Assembly: GCF_027622945.1 (NCBI RefSeq)
Contig: NZ_JAPZVQ010000001.1
Location: forward strand, 440,927-504,926
Direction of reading: 5' to 3'
Origin: Glycomyces lechevalierae
Lineage (GTDB): Bacteria; Actinomycetota; Actinomycetes; Mycobacteriales; Micromonosporaceae
Length of the DNA: 64,000 nt
The translations under genes were made by a program, and so were the position numbers. Position 1 is the stretch's first letter. Each line of letters starts with the position of its first letter. The notes under the pieces are model-generated. The model saw only the letters and a program-made list of their open reading frames with translations, was not told the DNA's origin and did not search any database. Below, piece by piece: positions 31,662-39,603 of the stretch.

Positions 31662-32372
31662 ATGCAAGACCAGCAACCGAACTCGCGGTTCTCACGCCGC
31701 GCCGCGCTGCTCGGCGCCGTCGCCGCACCGGCGGTCGGGGCGCTCGGCTCCCTCGCGTTCGCCGAGGGCGCGAGCGCCGCGCCGCCCACCGGGACCGTCC
31801 GCGTCTACTGGCTGCGCCCCACGGACGTGCCGTTCGACCAGCGGTACCCGGACGGGATCGCGAACGTCATGCGCGAGACCCAGCGCTACTACCGGCAGGA
31901 GCTGGGCGTCACCTTCAGACTCAACGACCCGGTCGTGGAAGTCGTTGCGGGCGAACACGACGCCGCCTGGTACGAGAACACCCCCAACGGAGGCGAGGAG
32001 TACTGGTGGGTGGTGTTCAACATGCAGCAGGAGCTGATGCGCCGCCTCGGCCTGAACGCGCCCGACAGCCGCTGGATCAACATCGGCGAGATCAGCGCCG
32101 AGAAGGAGGGCGTCTCCGGCGGGGGCGGTGGCGGCGGCTGGGCGATCCTGTCCGGCCACGACGCGGACGGCGCGGCCGAGCTCGGCGGGGACATGAACCG
32201 CTGGTACGGCGGCATGGTCCACGAGATGGGCCACGCGCTCGGCCTGCCCGACTCCACCTTCACGGACGGCACCCCGATGTCGGCGTCGTTCTACTCGTAC
32301 CCGAACTGCCACTTCAACACCCAGCAGAAGAACGGCATCCGCAACGGCCCTTACGGGAGCTTCCTGTCGTGA
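31662..32372 (+). CDS. secreted zinc metalloprotease-like protein (Tat signal)
   Basis: A 236-residue exported protein. It begins with a twin-arginine-like signal (FSRRAALLGAVAAPAVG, residues about 9-25, cleavage near ASA). The mature part holds HEMGHALGLPD at residues 187-197, an extended HExxHxxGxxD zinc motif like that of metzincin-type and related small proteases, with Asp as third ligand. A Gly-rich loop (GGGGGGGW) precedes it. The usual Met-turn is not certain; DGTPMSASFYS just after may serve. Substrate unknown. GGAGG precedes the ATG. The 5' leader can form two alternative hairpins. It is followed by the mannanase gene on the same strand after 218 nt. Confidence 0.8.
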   Translation: MQDQQPNSRFSRRAALLGAVAAPAVGALGSLAFAEGASAAPPTGTVRVYWLRPTDVPFDQRYPDGIANVMRETQRYYRQELGVTFRLNDPVVEVVAGEHDAAWYENTPNGGEEYWWVVFNMQQELMRRLGLNAPDSRWINIGEISAEKEGVSGGGGGGGWAILSGHDADGAAELGGDMNRWYGGMVHEMGHALGLPDSTFTDGTPMSASFYSYPNCHFNTQQKNGIRNGPYGSFLS

Positions 32373-32590
32373 GGGACCGGGCGCCGCACGGGAAACCGTG
32401 CGGCGCCGCTTCAGTCCTCGGACGCCCTCCGCCCGAACCGATGCAGCCGCGTCCGAGCCGTTGACATCGATGAACCCCAATGGATATCCTGTGGTCGGCT
32501 TAACCGATTCAGCATCCGAAACCCCAGGTCAAGCCATACACCGGATCCAACCCCCTCCCGCGAGGGCCCTTCGTTCCAAAGGAGACGCAA

Positions 32591-34588
32591 GTGCCTTTCT
32601 CCGCATTCCGCGCGCCCCGCCGCGCCGTGATCACCCTGGGCGCCGCCGCCGTCGCGGCCGCCAGCATGCCGCTCGCCGCCGGCGCCGCGACGACCGCGCG
32701 CACCCGCGTCAAGATCGTCGACGACTGCGCCACCCGCGAGACACGCGCGCTGTTCCAGTACATGCGCGACCAGCAGGGCCGGGGCATCCTCTTCGGCCAC
32801 GAGCACACCCTCACCGACGGCTTCACCTTCACCGAGTTCACCGAGACGACCTCGGATGTGGAGGCCGTCACCGGCGACTACCCGGCCGTGTTCGGCTGGG
32901 ACACACTGATCCTCGACGGGTTCCAGAAGCCCGGCGTGTACGGCGGCACCGTCGAGGAGAACATCGAAGCGCTCACCTGGGCCTTGGAGAAGTCCGACGC
33001 GCTCGGCGGGATCAACGTGCTCAGCGCGCACATGTACAACTTCGTGACCGGCGGGAACTTCTGGGACACGGCCGGTCGCGTCGTCGGCCAGATCCTCCCC
33101 GGCGGCCCGAAGCACGCCGACTTCAACGGATTCCTCGACCGGATCGCGGCGGCCGTCAAGGGCGCCAAGCGATCCGACGGCAGCCTCGTCCCGGTCGTGT
33201 TCCGCCCCTTCCACGAGAACACCGGCGGCTGGTTCTGGTGGGGCGCCGGGCACTGCACCTCCGCGGAGTTCATCGAGATCTTCCGCTACACCGTGGAGTA
33301 CTTGCGGGACACCAAGAAGGTGCACAACCTCCTGTACTCGTACTCCCCCAACTCGGGCTTCGGCGGCGACCCCACGAACTACATGAAGACCTACCCGGGC
33401 GACGAGTTCGTGGACATCCTCGGCTACGACGCCTACGACAACTCGGCCGGCTCGGCGGAGTGGCTGTCCGGCACGATGAAGGACCTCGCGATGGTCGTCG
33501 GCCTCGCCGACGAGCGCGGCAAGGTGCCCGCGTTCACCGAGTTCGGCGAGTCCGGGGACGAGGGCCGGAACCTGAACTGGTTCAGCGACCTGCTCGGCGC
33601 GCTCAAGGCCGATCCCGCCGCGAGCCGCGTCTCGCACATGCTGACCTGGGCGAACTTCGGCGGGAACAACCGCGCGTACGTGCCGTTCCCCGGCCACGCG
33701 ATGGAACCGGACTTCGTGGCCTACTACGAGGACCCGTACTCGCTCTTCGCCTCCGACCTCGACGGCGTGCTCGACGCGAGCACCGCCGCCGTGCCGAGCG
33801 CGCCCTTCCTGCACCTCGTGACCCCCACCGACCGCCAGCGCATCACGACCGCCGAGACGACGATCCGGATGCGCCTCACCGGCGCGACCTCGCGGAAGGC
33901 GACGTACTCGATCAACGGCGGCGCGCCCGTGACGCTGACGCGGGACTCGGCCGGGTTCTACTCGGGCACGTGGGCCATCGACCCGTCCTGGTTGGACAAC
34001 CGGACGGTGACGGTGGCGGTGAGCGCCAAGGCGGGCACGAAGACGTACACGGACTCGGCGCTGGTGTTCCTCGGCGAGGTCGAGCCGCTGCCGGCCGGGT
34101 GGATCGACGACTTCGAGGGGTACGCCGGGGACGACCTGACGCTGAGCGAGGCGTACAGCCACGTCAACGCCAACACCACGACGCTCTCGGCGGAGCACAG
34201 GACTTCGGGCGCTTACGGTCTGGCGTACTCGTACGACTTCGCGGGCGCCGGGTACACGGGGATCGGGAAGTCGGTGGGAGCGGACTGGACGGCGTTCAGC
34301 GCGTTGAAGCTGTGGCTCAAGGGCGACGGCTCCACGAACGGCGCGACGATCCAGGTCGTGGCGAAGGGCGCGTACTTCGAGTACAACACCGGCCTGTCGA
34401 ACACGGCCGGAGCCGAAGTGGCGGCCCCGTTCAGCGAGTTCAAGCCCGCGCCTTGGGACACGGGCCACGCGGGCGAGCTGCTCGACGCGGCGCACCTCGC
34501 CGAGGTCTCGGCGTTCAACCTGTACCTCGGCTACGGCGGGACGACAGCGACGGGCACGGTGTACGTGGACGACATCCGGGCGGAGTGA
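32591..34588 (+). CDS. secreted GH26 beta-mannanase with C-terminal binding modules
   Basis: A 665-residue extracellular endo-beta-1,4-mannanase. It has a signal peptide (1-33), then a GH26 (beta/alpha)8 domain (about 40-390) opening with LFGHEHTL. The predicted acid/base is E209 in RPFHENTGGWFWWG and the nucleophile E317 in FTEFGES. An Ig-like module (about 410-490) and a jelly-roll carbohydrate-binding module (about 500-665; WIDDFEGYAGDD start, VYVDDIRAE end) follow. It would cut gluco- or galactomannan, matching the alpha-galactosidase nearby. The GTG start follows GGAGA. A partial palindrome TCGG-N5-CCGA at 32495-32507 is a weak operator candidate. A 14-bp terminator follows. Confidence 0.93.
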   Translation: MPFSAFRAPRRAVITLGAAAVAAASMPLAAGAATTARTRVKIVDDCATRETRALFQYMRDQQGRGILFGHEHTLTDGFTFTEFTETTSDVEAVTGDYPAVFGWDTLILDGFQKPGVYGGTVEENIEALTWALEKSDALGGINVLSAHMYNFVTGGNFWDTAGRVVGQILPGGPKHADFNGFLDRIAAAVKGAKRSDGSLVPVVFRPFHENTGGWFWWGAGHCTSAEFIEIFRYTVEYLRDTKKVHNLLYSYSPNSGFGGDPTNYMKTYPGDEFVDILGYDAYDNSAGSAEWLSGTMKDLAMVVGLADERGKVPAFTEFGESGDEGRNLNWFSDLLGALKADPAASRVSHMLTWANFGGNNRAYVPFPGHAMEPDFVAYYEDPYSLFASDLDGVLDASTAAVPSAPFLHLVTPTDRQRITTAETTIRMRLTGATSRKATYSINGGAPVTLTRDSAGFYSGTWAIDPSWLDNRTVTVAVSAKAGTKTYTDSALVFLGEVEPLPAGWIDDFEGYAGDDLTLSEAYSHVNANTTTLSAEHRTSGAYGLAYSYDFAGAGYTGIGKSVGADWTAFSALKLWLKGDGSTNGATIQVVAKGAYFEYNTGLSNTAGAEVAAPFSEFKPAPWDTGHAGELLDAAHLAEVSAFNLYLGYGGTTATGTVYVDDIRAE

Positions 34589-35141
34589 GCGAGGGGCCGA
34601 GGCCGGAGGGGCGCCCTCCGGCCTCGGTCCGGCCAGGCGGAGCCGCCGGTAAGACCAGGCCGGGCGCGTCCATGATCTGGGTCTGCTCCATGGCCTTGAG
34701 GTACCGCGGTTCTCCCATGCGGCGCATGGCCTCCTCGGGGCTCGGGTCCTCCACGCGCTCCTGGAGCCACCAGAGGTTGCCGAGCGGGTCGCGGAGGCGT
34801 GCCACGCGGTCACCCCAGGCCTGGACGTCGGTCACGGGGGTCACCACGGTGGCGCCGGCCTTGACGGCGCGTTCGAGCTGCGCCTCGGCGTCCTCGGTGT
34901 AGAGGCGCAGCATCGCCGGGGTGTCGACGGTGAACGGGCTGTCGAAGAGCATCACGATCGAGGTGCCGATGCGGACTTCGGCGTGGCCGATCCTGCCGGG
35001 CACGGGGCCTTCGACGCGGCCGAGCTCTTCGCCGTCGAAGGCGTCCTCGATGAACGCGATGACGCGGGCGGTGTCGCTCGTGATGATCCACGGGGTGACC
35101 GTGCCGTAGCCCTCGGGGATCGGTGCGGGTGTGGCGGTCAT
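34515..35141 (-). CDS. VOC/glyoxalase-like protein with anomalous 3' extension
   Basis: A VOC-superfamily protein: GYGTVTPWIITSDTARVIAFIEDAFD, GRIGHAEVRIGTSIVMLFD, and the late strand RLRDPLGNLWWLQERVED. The conserved part ends near residue 160. The frame then runs on for about 45 low-complexity residues, through the bidirectional terminator (34597-34627) and 74 nt into the convergent mannanase gene. The expected stop therefore seems lost by mutation or sequencing error. Such proteins bind metal and act as isomerases, dioxygenases or resistance proteins; role here unknown. It lies 43 nt after the ROK gene on the same strand. Confidence 0.75.
   Translation of the reverse strand: MTATPAPIPEGYGTVTPWIITSDTARVIAFIEDAFDGEELGRVEGPVPGRIGHAEVRIGTSIVMLFDSPFTVDTPAMLRLYTEDAEAQLERAVKAGATVVTPVTDVQAWGDRVARLRDPLGNLWWLQERVEDPSPEEAMRRMGEPRYLKAMEQTQIMDAPGLVLPAAPPGRTEAGGRPSGLGPSLTPPGCRPRTPCPSLSSRRSRGTG
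34597..34627. terminator. 14-bp bidirectional terminator
   Basis: CCGAGGCCGGAGGG (34597-34610) pairs perfectly with CCCTCCGGCCTCGG (34614-34627) over 3 nt, 9 nt after the mannanase stop. The VOC reading frame passes through it. Confidence 0.85.
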
Positions 35142-35184
35142 GGCGGTCTCGCTTTCGTCTCGTGGGCGATGCGAGTCCAGCATA

Positions 35185-36429
35185 TCAGAACGGAATAGTT
35201 TGTTCCCGTATTGGGGCGGGTCCGAGGGTGCTCGCGTTGGTGCGCACGATCTCGAGGGCCCGGACGACCGCGCCGATGCTGACCACGCCGCCGTCGAAGG
35301 GGGAGGCCACGAGTTCGGGGGCGGGCGGGTGGGTGAGGTCGTCGAGGCGGGCGGCGGTGCGCGGCAGCAGCAGGTCGAGGGAGGGGGCGACGGCGCCGGA
35401 GACGATGATGCGCTCGACGTCGAGGAGGCCGGCGAGGACCGCGCAGATGCGGGCGAGGCGTTCGGCCATGCGGTCGACGAGGGCCAGCGCGGCCCGATCG
35501 CCGTCGGCGGCGGCGTTGAGGACGACTTCGGCCCCGAGCCTCGCTTTGGGGGCCTTCATGATCGGACTCTCAGTGTCTACTGTGCCGGAGGCGCGGAGTT
35601 CGAGCGCCCATTGACGCAGGAGGGCGCCGATGCCGTGGGTGGAGCCGACGCCCTCGACGAGCGAGAGGAGCCGCAGTTCGCCTGCGGCGCCGCGTTTGCC
35701 GCGCACGAGGTGGCCGTCCACGACGTAGCCGGCGCCGAACCGCTCGCCGGCCATGAGCGCGATGTAGGAGGAGACGCCGACGCCCGCGCCGAGGGCGCCT
35801 TCGGCGAGGGCCGCGAGATTGGCGTCGTTCTCGATCTCGGTGAGGAGCCCGTGCTCGCGGAAATGGGCCGCGTAGCCGGGGTTCATGCGGCTCCAGTACT
35901 CGTACTCGCCTTCGGGCGAGTTGCCGTCGAGGTCGGTGGGGGCGGGCACGCCGACGGCGACGCACAGGACCGAGTCCTTGGGGACGCCCGCGAGTTCGAG
36001 GGCCTTGGCGATCGTCGCGTCGGCGGTCTGGACGCGCTCCGCGTCGGCGCGGCCGTCCGGGTCGATCTCGGTGTAGGTGCGGCCCAAGGCATTGCCGCGA
36101 AGGTCGGCGACGGTGGCGGTGATGCAGTGCTGGCCGGCGTCCACGCCCACGACCGCGCCGGCGCTCGCGCGCAGCTCGTAGCGGCGGGCGGGGCGGCCCT
36201 TGCGGTACTCCCCCGCGGCGCGGGCGTTGGGGAGCTCACGGAGCCAGCCGCGCTCGACCAGCTCGTCGCACAGGGCGATGACGGTGGAGCGGGTCAGGCC
36301 GGTCGCGGCGATGGCGTCGCTGGCGGTGAACGCCGTTGTGCCCCAGGCGTAGTCGAGCACGGCGGCGGCGTTCGCGCGCTTCTGCGAGAACGCGGTCTTC
36401 TCGTCTGGTTCGGGCAATGCTCTTGACAC
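35185..36429 (-). CDS. ROK family transcriptional regulator
   Basis: A 414-residue ROK protein with an N-terminal winged helix (ANAAAVLDYAWGTTAFTASDAIAATGLTRSTVIALCDELVERGWL) and a sugar-kinase-like domain. It begins at VVGVDAGQHCITATVADLRG and continues with IENDANLAALAEGALG. The zinc-binding cluster GxHxxGxxxCxCGxxGC of classic ROK proteins is degenerate: the corresponding region reads RGKRGAAGELRLLSLVEGVG without Cys, a feature of regulators that have lost kinase activity. It is divergent from the GH13 alpha-glucosidase across 90 nt that contain paired TTAGATTT repeats, its probable operator. Confidence 0.88.
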   Translation of the reverse strand: MSRALPEPDEKTAFSQKRANAAAVLDYAWGTTAFTASDAIAATGLTRSTVIALCDELVERGWLRELPNARAAGEYRKGRPARRYELRASAGAVVGVDAGQHCITATVADLRGNALGRTYTEIDPDGRADAERVQTADATIAKALELAGVPKDSVLCVAVGVPAPTDLDGNSPEGEYEYWSRMNPGYAAHFREHGLLTEIENDANLAALAEGALGAGVGVSSYIALMAGERFGAGYVVDGHLVRGKRGAAGELRLLSLVEGVGSTHGIGALLRQWALELRASGTVDTESPIMKAPKARLGAEVVLNAAADGDRAALALVDRMAERLARICAVLAGLLDVERIIVSGAVAPSLDLLLPRTAARLDDLTHPPAPELVASPFDGGVVSIGAVVRALEIVRTNASTLGPAPIREQTIPF

Positions 36430-36463
36430 CTCGGCTCTCGGTGCCCCAGTATGGCAGGAGCGA

Positions 36464-36484
36464 TTAGATTTTGAAATTAGATTT
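36464..36484. promoter_or_regulatory. paired TTAGATTT repeats between ROK and GH13 genes
   Basis: TTAGATTT occurs at 36464-36471 and 36477-36484, a 13-bp period, in an AT-rich island between the divergent ROK and alpha-glucosidase genes. It is the likely ROK operator. Confidence 0.55.
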
Positions 36485-36519
36485 AATCACCGTATCAAAG
36501 TTCGAAGGGCTCCAGTTCA

Positions 36520-38190
36520 ATGACCGAACTGCTCACCAGCACGACCGGCTCCACGCCGCCCCAGCGTCTCGACGCCGACTGGTGGCGCCAGGCCACCGTC
36601 TACCAGATCTACCCGCGCAGCTTCGCCGACGCGAACGGCGACGGCATCGGCGACCTCCCCGGCATCACCTCCCGCGTCGACTACCTCGCGCGCCTCGGTG
36701 TGGACGCCGTGTGGCTCAGCCCGTTCTACCCGTCCGAGCTGGCCGACGGCGGCTACGACGTCGCCGACTACCGCGACGTCGACCCGCGCCTCGGGACCCT
36801 CGCGGACTTCGACGCCATGGTCGCCGCCCTCCACGAGGCCGGCATCAAGCTCATCGTCGACATCGTCCCCAACCACTCCTCCGACCAGCACGAGTGGTTC
36901 AAGCAGGCGCTCGCCTCCCCGAAGGGCTCGCCTGAACGCGACCGGTACGTCTTCCGCGACGGCCTCGGCGAGAACGGCGAACTGCCGCCCGCCGACTGGA
37001 AGTGCATGTTCGGCGGGCCCGCCTGGGACCCGGTGGGCGACGGCCAGTGGTACCTCCACCTGTTCGCGCCCGAACAGCCGGACTTCAACTGGCACAACGA
37101 GGAAGTGCGCGCCGACTTCCTGAAGACGCTGCGGTTCTGGTCCGATCGGGGCGTGGACGGCTTCCGCGTCGACGTCGCGCACGCCCTCGCCAAGCACCTC
37201 CCCGAGGACCTGCCCTCGGAGGCCGAGCTCGCCGCGATGGACACCGCCACGGGCACCCACCTGCTGTGGGACCGCGACGAGGTGCACGACATCTACGCCG
37301 GCTGGCGCGAGGTCTTCAACGAATACGACCCGCCGCGCATCGCCGTCGCCGAGGCCTGGGTCAACCCGCCCTCGCGCCGCGCCCGCTACGCCAGCGCCGC
37401 CGGGCTCGGGCAGGCGTTCAACTTCGACCTGCTCGAAGCGGACTTCGACCCCGAGGCGTACCGCCGGATCATCGTCGACAACCTCGACCAGGCCGGGGCC
37501 TCGGGCTCCTCGACGACCTGGGTGTTCTCCAACCATGACGTGGTGCGCCACGCGACCCGGTACGGCTTGCCGCCCAACGGGGACCGGCCGCGCCACTACA
37601 ACCGCAAGTGGCTGCTCTCGGGCGGGACCGACCCGGTGGTGGACACGGCGGCCGGGCTGCGCCGGGCGCGGGCGGCGACGCTGCTCATGCTCGCGCTGCC
37701 GGGCAGCGCGTACCTCTACCAGGGCGAGGAACTCGGCCTGGGCGAGGTCGCGGCGATCCCGGACGAGGCGCGGCAGGACCCGACGTTCTTCCGCAGCCCC
37801 GGCGTGGACGTGGGCCGCGACGGCTGCCGCGTGCCGATCCCGTGGACCGAGGACGGCGGCTCGTACGGCTTCGGCGACGCCGGAGCGCATCTGCCGCAAC
37901 CGGAGTGGTTCGGCGCGGCCTCGGTCGAGGCGCAGTCGGACGACCCGGGCTCGACGCTCAACCTGTACCGCGAGGCCCTCGCGCTGCGCCGCACGCTCCA
38001 GACCGAGGAGACCCTGACATGGGTGCCTTCGGAACCGCAGGTGCTGCACCTGCGGCGGGCGAACGGCTGGGAGGCCGTGGCGAACTTCGGCCCGAATGCC
38101 GTGCCGCTGCCTGCCGGGGAGGTGCTGCTGTCGAGCGGTCCGCTGAACGGCGAGCTGCCGGGCGAGACCACGGTCTGGCTCCGGAACTGA
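36520..38190 (+). CDS. GH13 alpha-glucosidase / oligo-1,6-glucosidase
   Basis: A 556-residue intracellular GH13 enzyme. TVYQIYPRSFADANGDGIGDLPGI marks the oligo-1,6-glucosidase/alpha-glucosidase branch. The catalytic residues are all present: nucleophile D218 in GFRVDVAHA, acid/base E278 in VAEAWV, and stabiliser D340 in FSNHDVVRH. It would hydrolyse isomaltose, maltose or related short alpha-glucosides after uptake. No signal peptide. Regulation by the divergent ROK protein is likely. A 15-bp hairpin follows the stop. Confidence 0.92.
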   Translation: MTELLTSTTGSTPPQRLDADWWRQATVYQIYPRSFADANGDGIGDLPGITSRVDYLARLGVDAVWLSPFYPSELADGGYDVADYRDVDPRLGTLADFDAMVAALHEAGIKLIVDIVPNHSSDQHEWFKQALASPKGSPERDRYVFRDGLGENGELPPADWKCMFGGPAWDPVGDGQWYLHLFAPEQPDFNWHNEEVRADFLKTLRFWSDRGVDGFRVDVAHALAKHLPEDLPSEAELAAMDTATGTHLLWDRDEVHDIYAGWREVFNEYDPPRIAVAEAWVNPPSRRARYASAAGLGQAFNFDLLEADFDPEAYRRIIVDNLDQAGASGSSTTWVFSNHDVVRHATRYGLPPNGDRPRHYNRKWLLSGGTDPVVDTAAGLRRARAATLLMLALPGSAYLYQGEELGLGEVAAIPDEARQDPTFFRSPGVDVGRDGCRVPIPWTEDGGSYGFGDAGAHLPQPEWFGAASVEAQSDDPGSTLNLYREALALRRTLQTEETLTWVPSEPQVLHLRRANGWEAVANFGPNAVPLPAGEVLLSSGPLNGELPGETTVWLRN

Positions 38191-38198
38191 CCATGACC

Positions 38199-38231
38199 GC
38201 CTCCGGCGCGCGGGCTCCGCGCGCCGGAGGC
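38199..38231. terminator. hairpin terminator after GH13 gene
   Basis: GCCTCCGGCGCGCGG (38199-38213) pairs perfectly with CCGCGCGCCGGAGGC (38217-38231), 9 nt after the alpha-glucosidase stop. Confidence 0.8.
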
Positions 38232-38260
38232 GAGGCCTGGCGCCGGGGCGGTCGGTGGGG

Positions 38261-38296
38261 TACGCTCACGCTCGATCATCGTAATGAATCGATTCA
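38261..38296 (+). promoter_or_regulatory. promoter and palindromic operator of lldD-like gene
   Basis: TACGCT (38261-38266) fits a -10 element. TGAATCGATTCA (38285-38296) is a perfect 12-bp palindrome just after the expected transcription start, where a repressor would block. It resembles the TGAAATCGATTTCA site upstream of GH36. Confidence 0.5.
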
Positions 38297-38316
38297 ACGA
38301 TTCGATAGGCCCGAAT

Positions 38317-39549
38317 ATGACCAAGCGACAGTTCCCGCGCCCCAAGGATCTCCTTCCGCTGGTGCGGTTCAAGAAGCCCGACTTCAACGCGAAGCGGCGG
38401 CGGTTGCGCGCCGCGCTCACGATCGAGGACCTGCGCCTCATCGCGAAGCGTCGCACGCCGCGCGCCGCGTTCGACTACACGGAGGGCGCGGCCGAGGCCG
38501 AGCTGTCCTTGGCGCGGGCGCGGCAGGCGTTCAAGGACATCGAGTTCCATCCGGCGATCCTGCGCGACGTCTCGCAGCTCGACACGGGCTGGGACGTGCT
38601 CGGACGCCGCTCCGAGCTGCCGTTCGGCATCGCGCCCACCGGGTTCACGCGGATGATGCACACCGAGGGCGAGCGCGCGGGCGCCGGCGCGGCGGCCGCC
38701 GCGGGGATTCCGTTCGCGCTGTCCACGATGGGCACCACGCCGATCGAGGACGTGGCCGAGGCCGGGGGTGCGAACGGCCGCAACTGGTTCCAGCTGTACA
38801 TGTGGAAGGACCGGGACCGGTCGATGGCCCTGGTCGACCGGGCGGCCGCGGCCGGGTTCGACACGCTGCTGGTCACAGTGGACGTGCCGGTGGCGGGCGC
38901 GCGGCTGCGGGACAAGCGGAACGGGTTCGCGATCCCGCCGGAGCTCACCGCGAAGACGTTCTTCGACATGGCGCGGCACCCGAACTGGTGGTTCGACATG
39001 CTCACGACCGAGCCGCTGTCGTTCGCGTCGTTGAGCCGCTGGTCGGGGACGGTGGCCGACCTGCTCAACACGATGTTCGACCCCACGGTGGACTACGAGG
39101 ACCTGGCCTGGATCAAGGAGCAGTGGTCCGGGAAGCTCGTGGTCAAGGGCGTCCAGACCGTCGCGGACGCGAAGCGCTTGGCGGACATGGGCGTCGACGG
39201 CATCACGCTCTCGAACCACGGCGGTCGCCAGCTCGACCGGGCCCCGATCCCGTTCCACCTGCTGCCGGAGGTCGTGCGGGAGGTCGGCAAGGACACCGAG
39301 GTGCACGTGGACACGGGCATCATGTCCGGCGCGGACGTCGTCGCGTCGATCGCGCTGGGCGCGCGGTTCACGATGATCGGCCGGGCGTACCTGTACGGGC
39401 TCATGGCGGGCGGCCGCGACGGGGTGGACCGCACGATCGCGATCCTCAAGGAGGAGGTCGAGCGGACGATGCGGCTCCTCGGCGTCGCGTCCCTCGAGGA
39501 GCTGGAGCCGGGGCATGTGACCCAGTTGCGGCGGCTCGTCCCCCGCTGA
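38317..39549 (+). CDS. lldD: FMN-dependent alpha-hydroxy acid (L-lactate) dehydrogenase
   Basis: A 410-residue enzyme of the LldD/glycolate oxidase family, converting L-lactate (or a related 2-hydroxy acid) to the keto acid with FMN. Characteristic segments are [16 protein letters not shown] at the start, [37 protein letters not shown] with the flavin-contacting Lys, and [13 protein letters not shown] with the catalytic His and substrate Arg. The ATG at 38317 is chosen over 38284 because the latter lies inside the operator palindrome. A textbook terminator with a T-run follows. The gene is monocistronic. Confidence 0.88.
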   Translation: MTKRQFPRPKDLLPLVRFKKPDFNAKRRRLRAALTIEDLRLIAKRRTPRAAFDYTEGAAEAELSLARARQAFKDIEFHPAILRDVSQLDTGWDVLGRRSELPFGIAPTGFTRMMHTEGERAGAGAAAAAGIPFALSTMGTTPIEDVAEAGGANGRNWFQLYMWKDRDRSMALVDRAAAAGFDTLLVTVDVPVAGARLRDKRNGFAIPPELTAKTFFDMARHPNWWFDMLTTEPLSFASLSRWSGTVADLLNTMFDPTVDYEDLAWIKEQWSGKLVVKGVQTVADAKRLADMGVDGITLSNHGGRQLDRAPIPFHLLPEVVREVGKDTEVHVDTGIMSGADVVASIALGARFTMIGRAYLYGLMAGGRDGVDRTIAILKEEVERTMRLLGVASLEELEPGHVTQLRRLVPR

Positions 39550-39554
39550 GCGGT

Positions 39555-39602
39555 GCGCCCCTGGCGGCCGGGATCCCGGCGCCGCCAGGGGCGCTCTTTT
39601 TT
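39555..39602 (+). terminator. intrinsic terminator with T-tract
   Basis: GCGCCCCTGGCGGC (39555-39568) pairs perfectly with GCCGCCAGGGGCGC (39581-39594) and is followed by a T-rich tail to 39602, a rare complete Rho-independent terminator in this window. It can serve both converging genes. Confidence 0.9.
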
Positions 39603-39603
39603 G

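Noticed and set aside
32495..32507. Operator for the mannanase gene (TCGGCTTAACCGA)
   Set aside because: Only 4-bp outer arms match with a partly symmetric centre, and no adjacent regulator exists; too weak to list as a feature.
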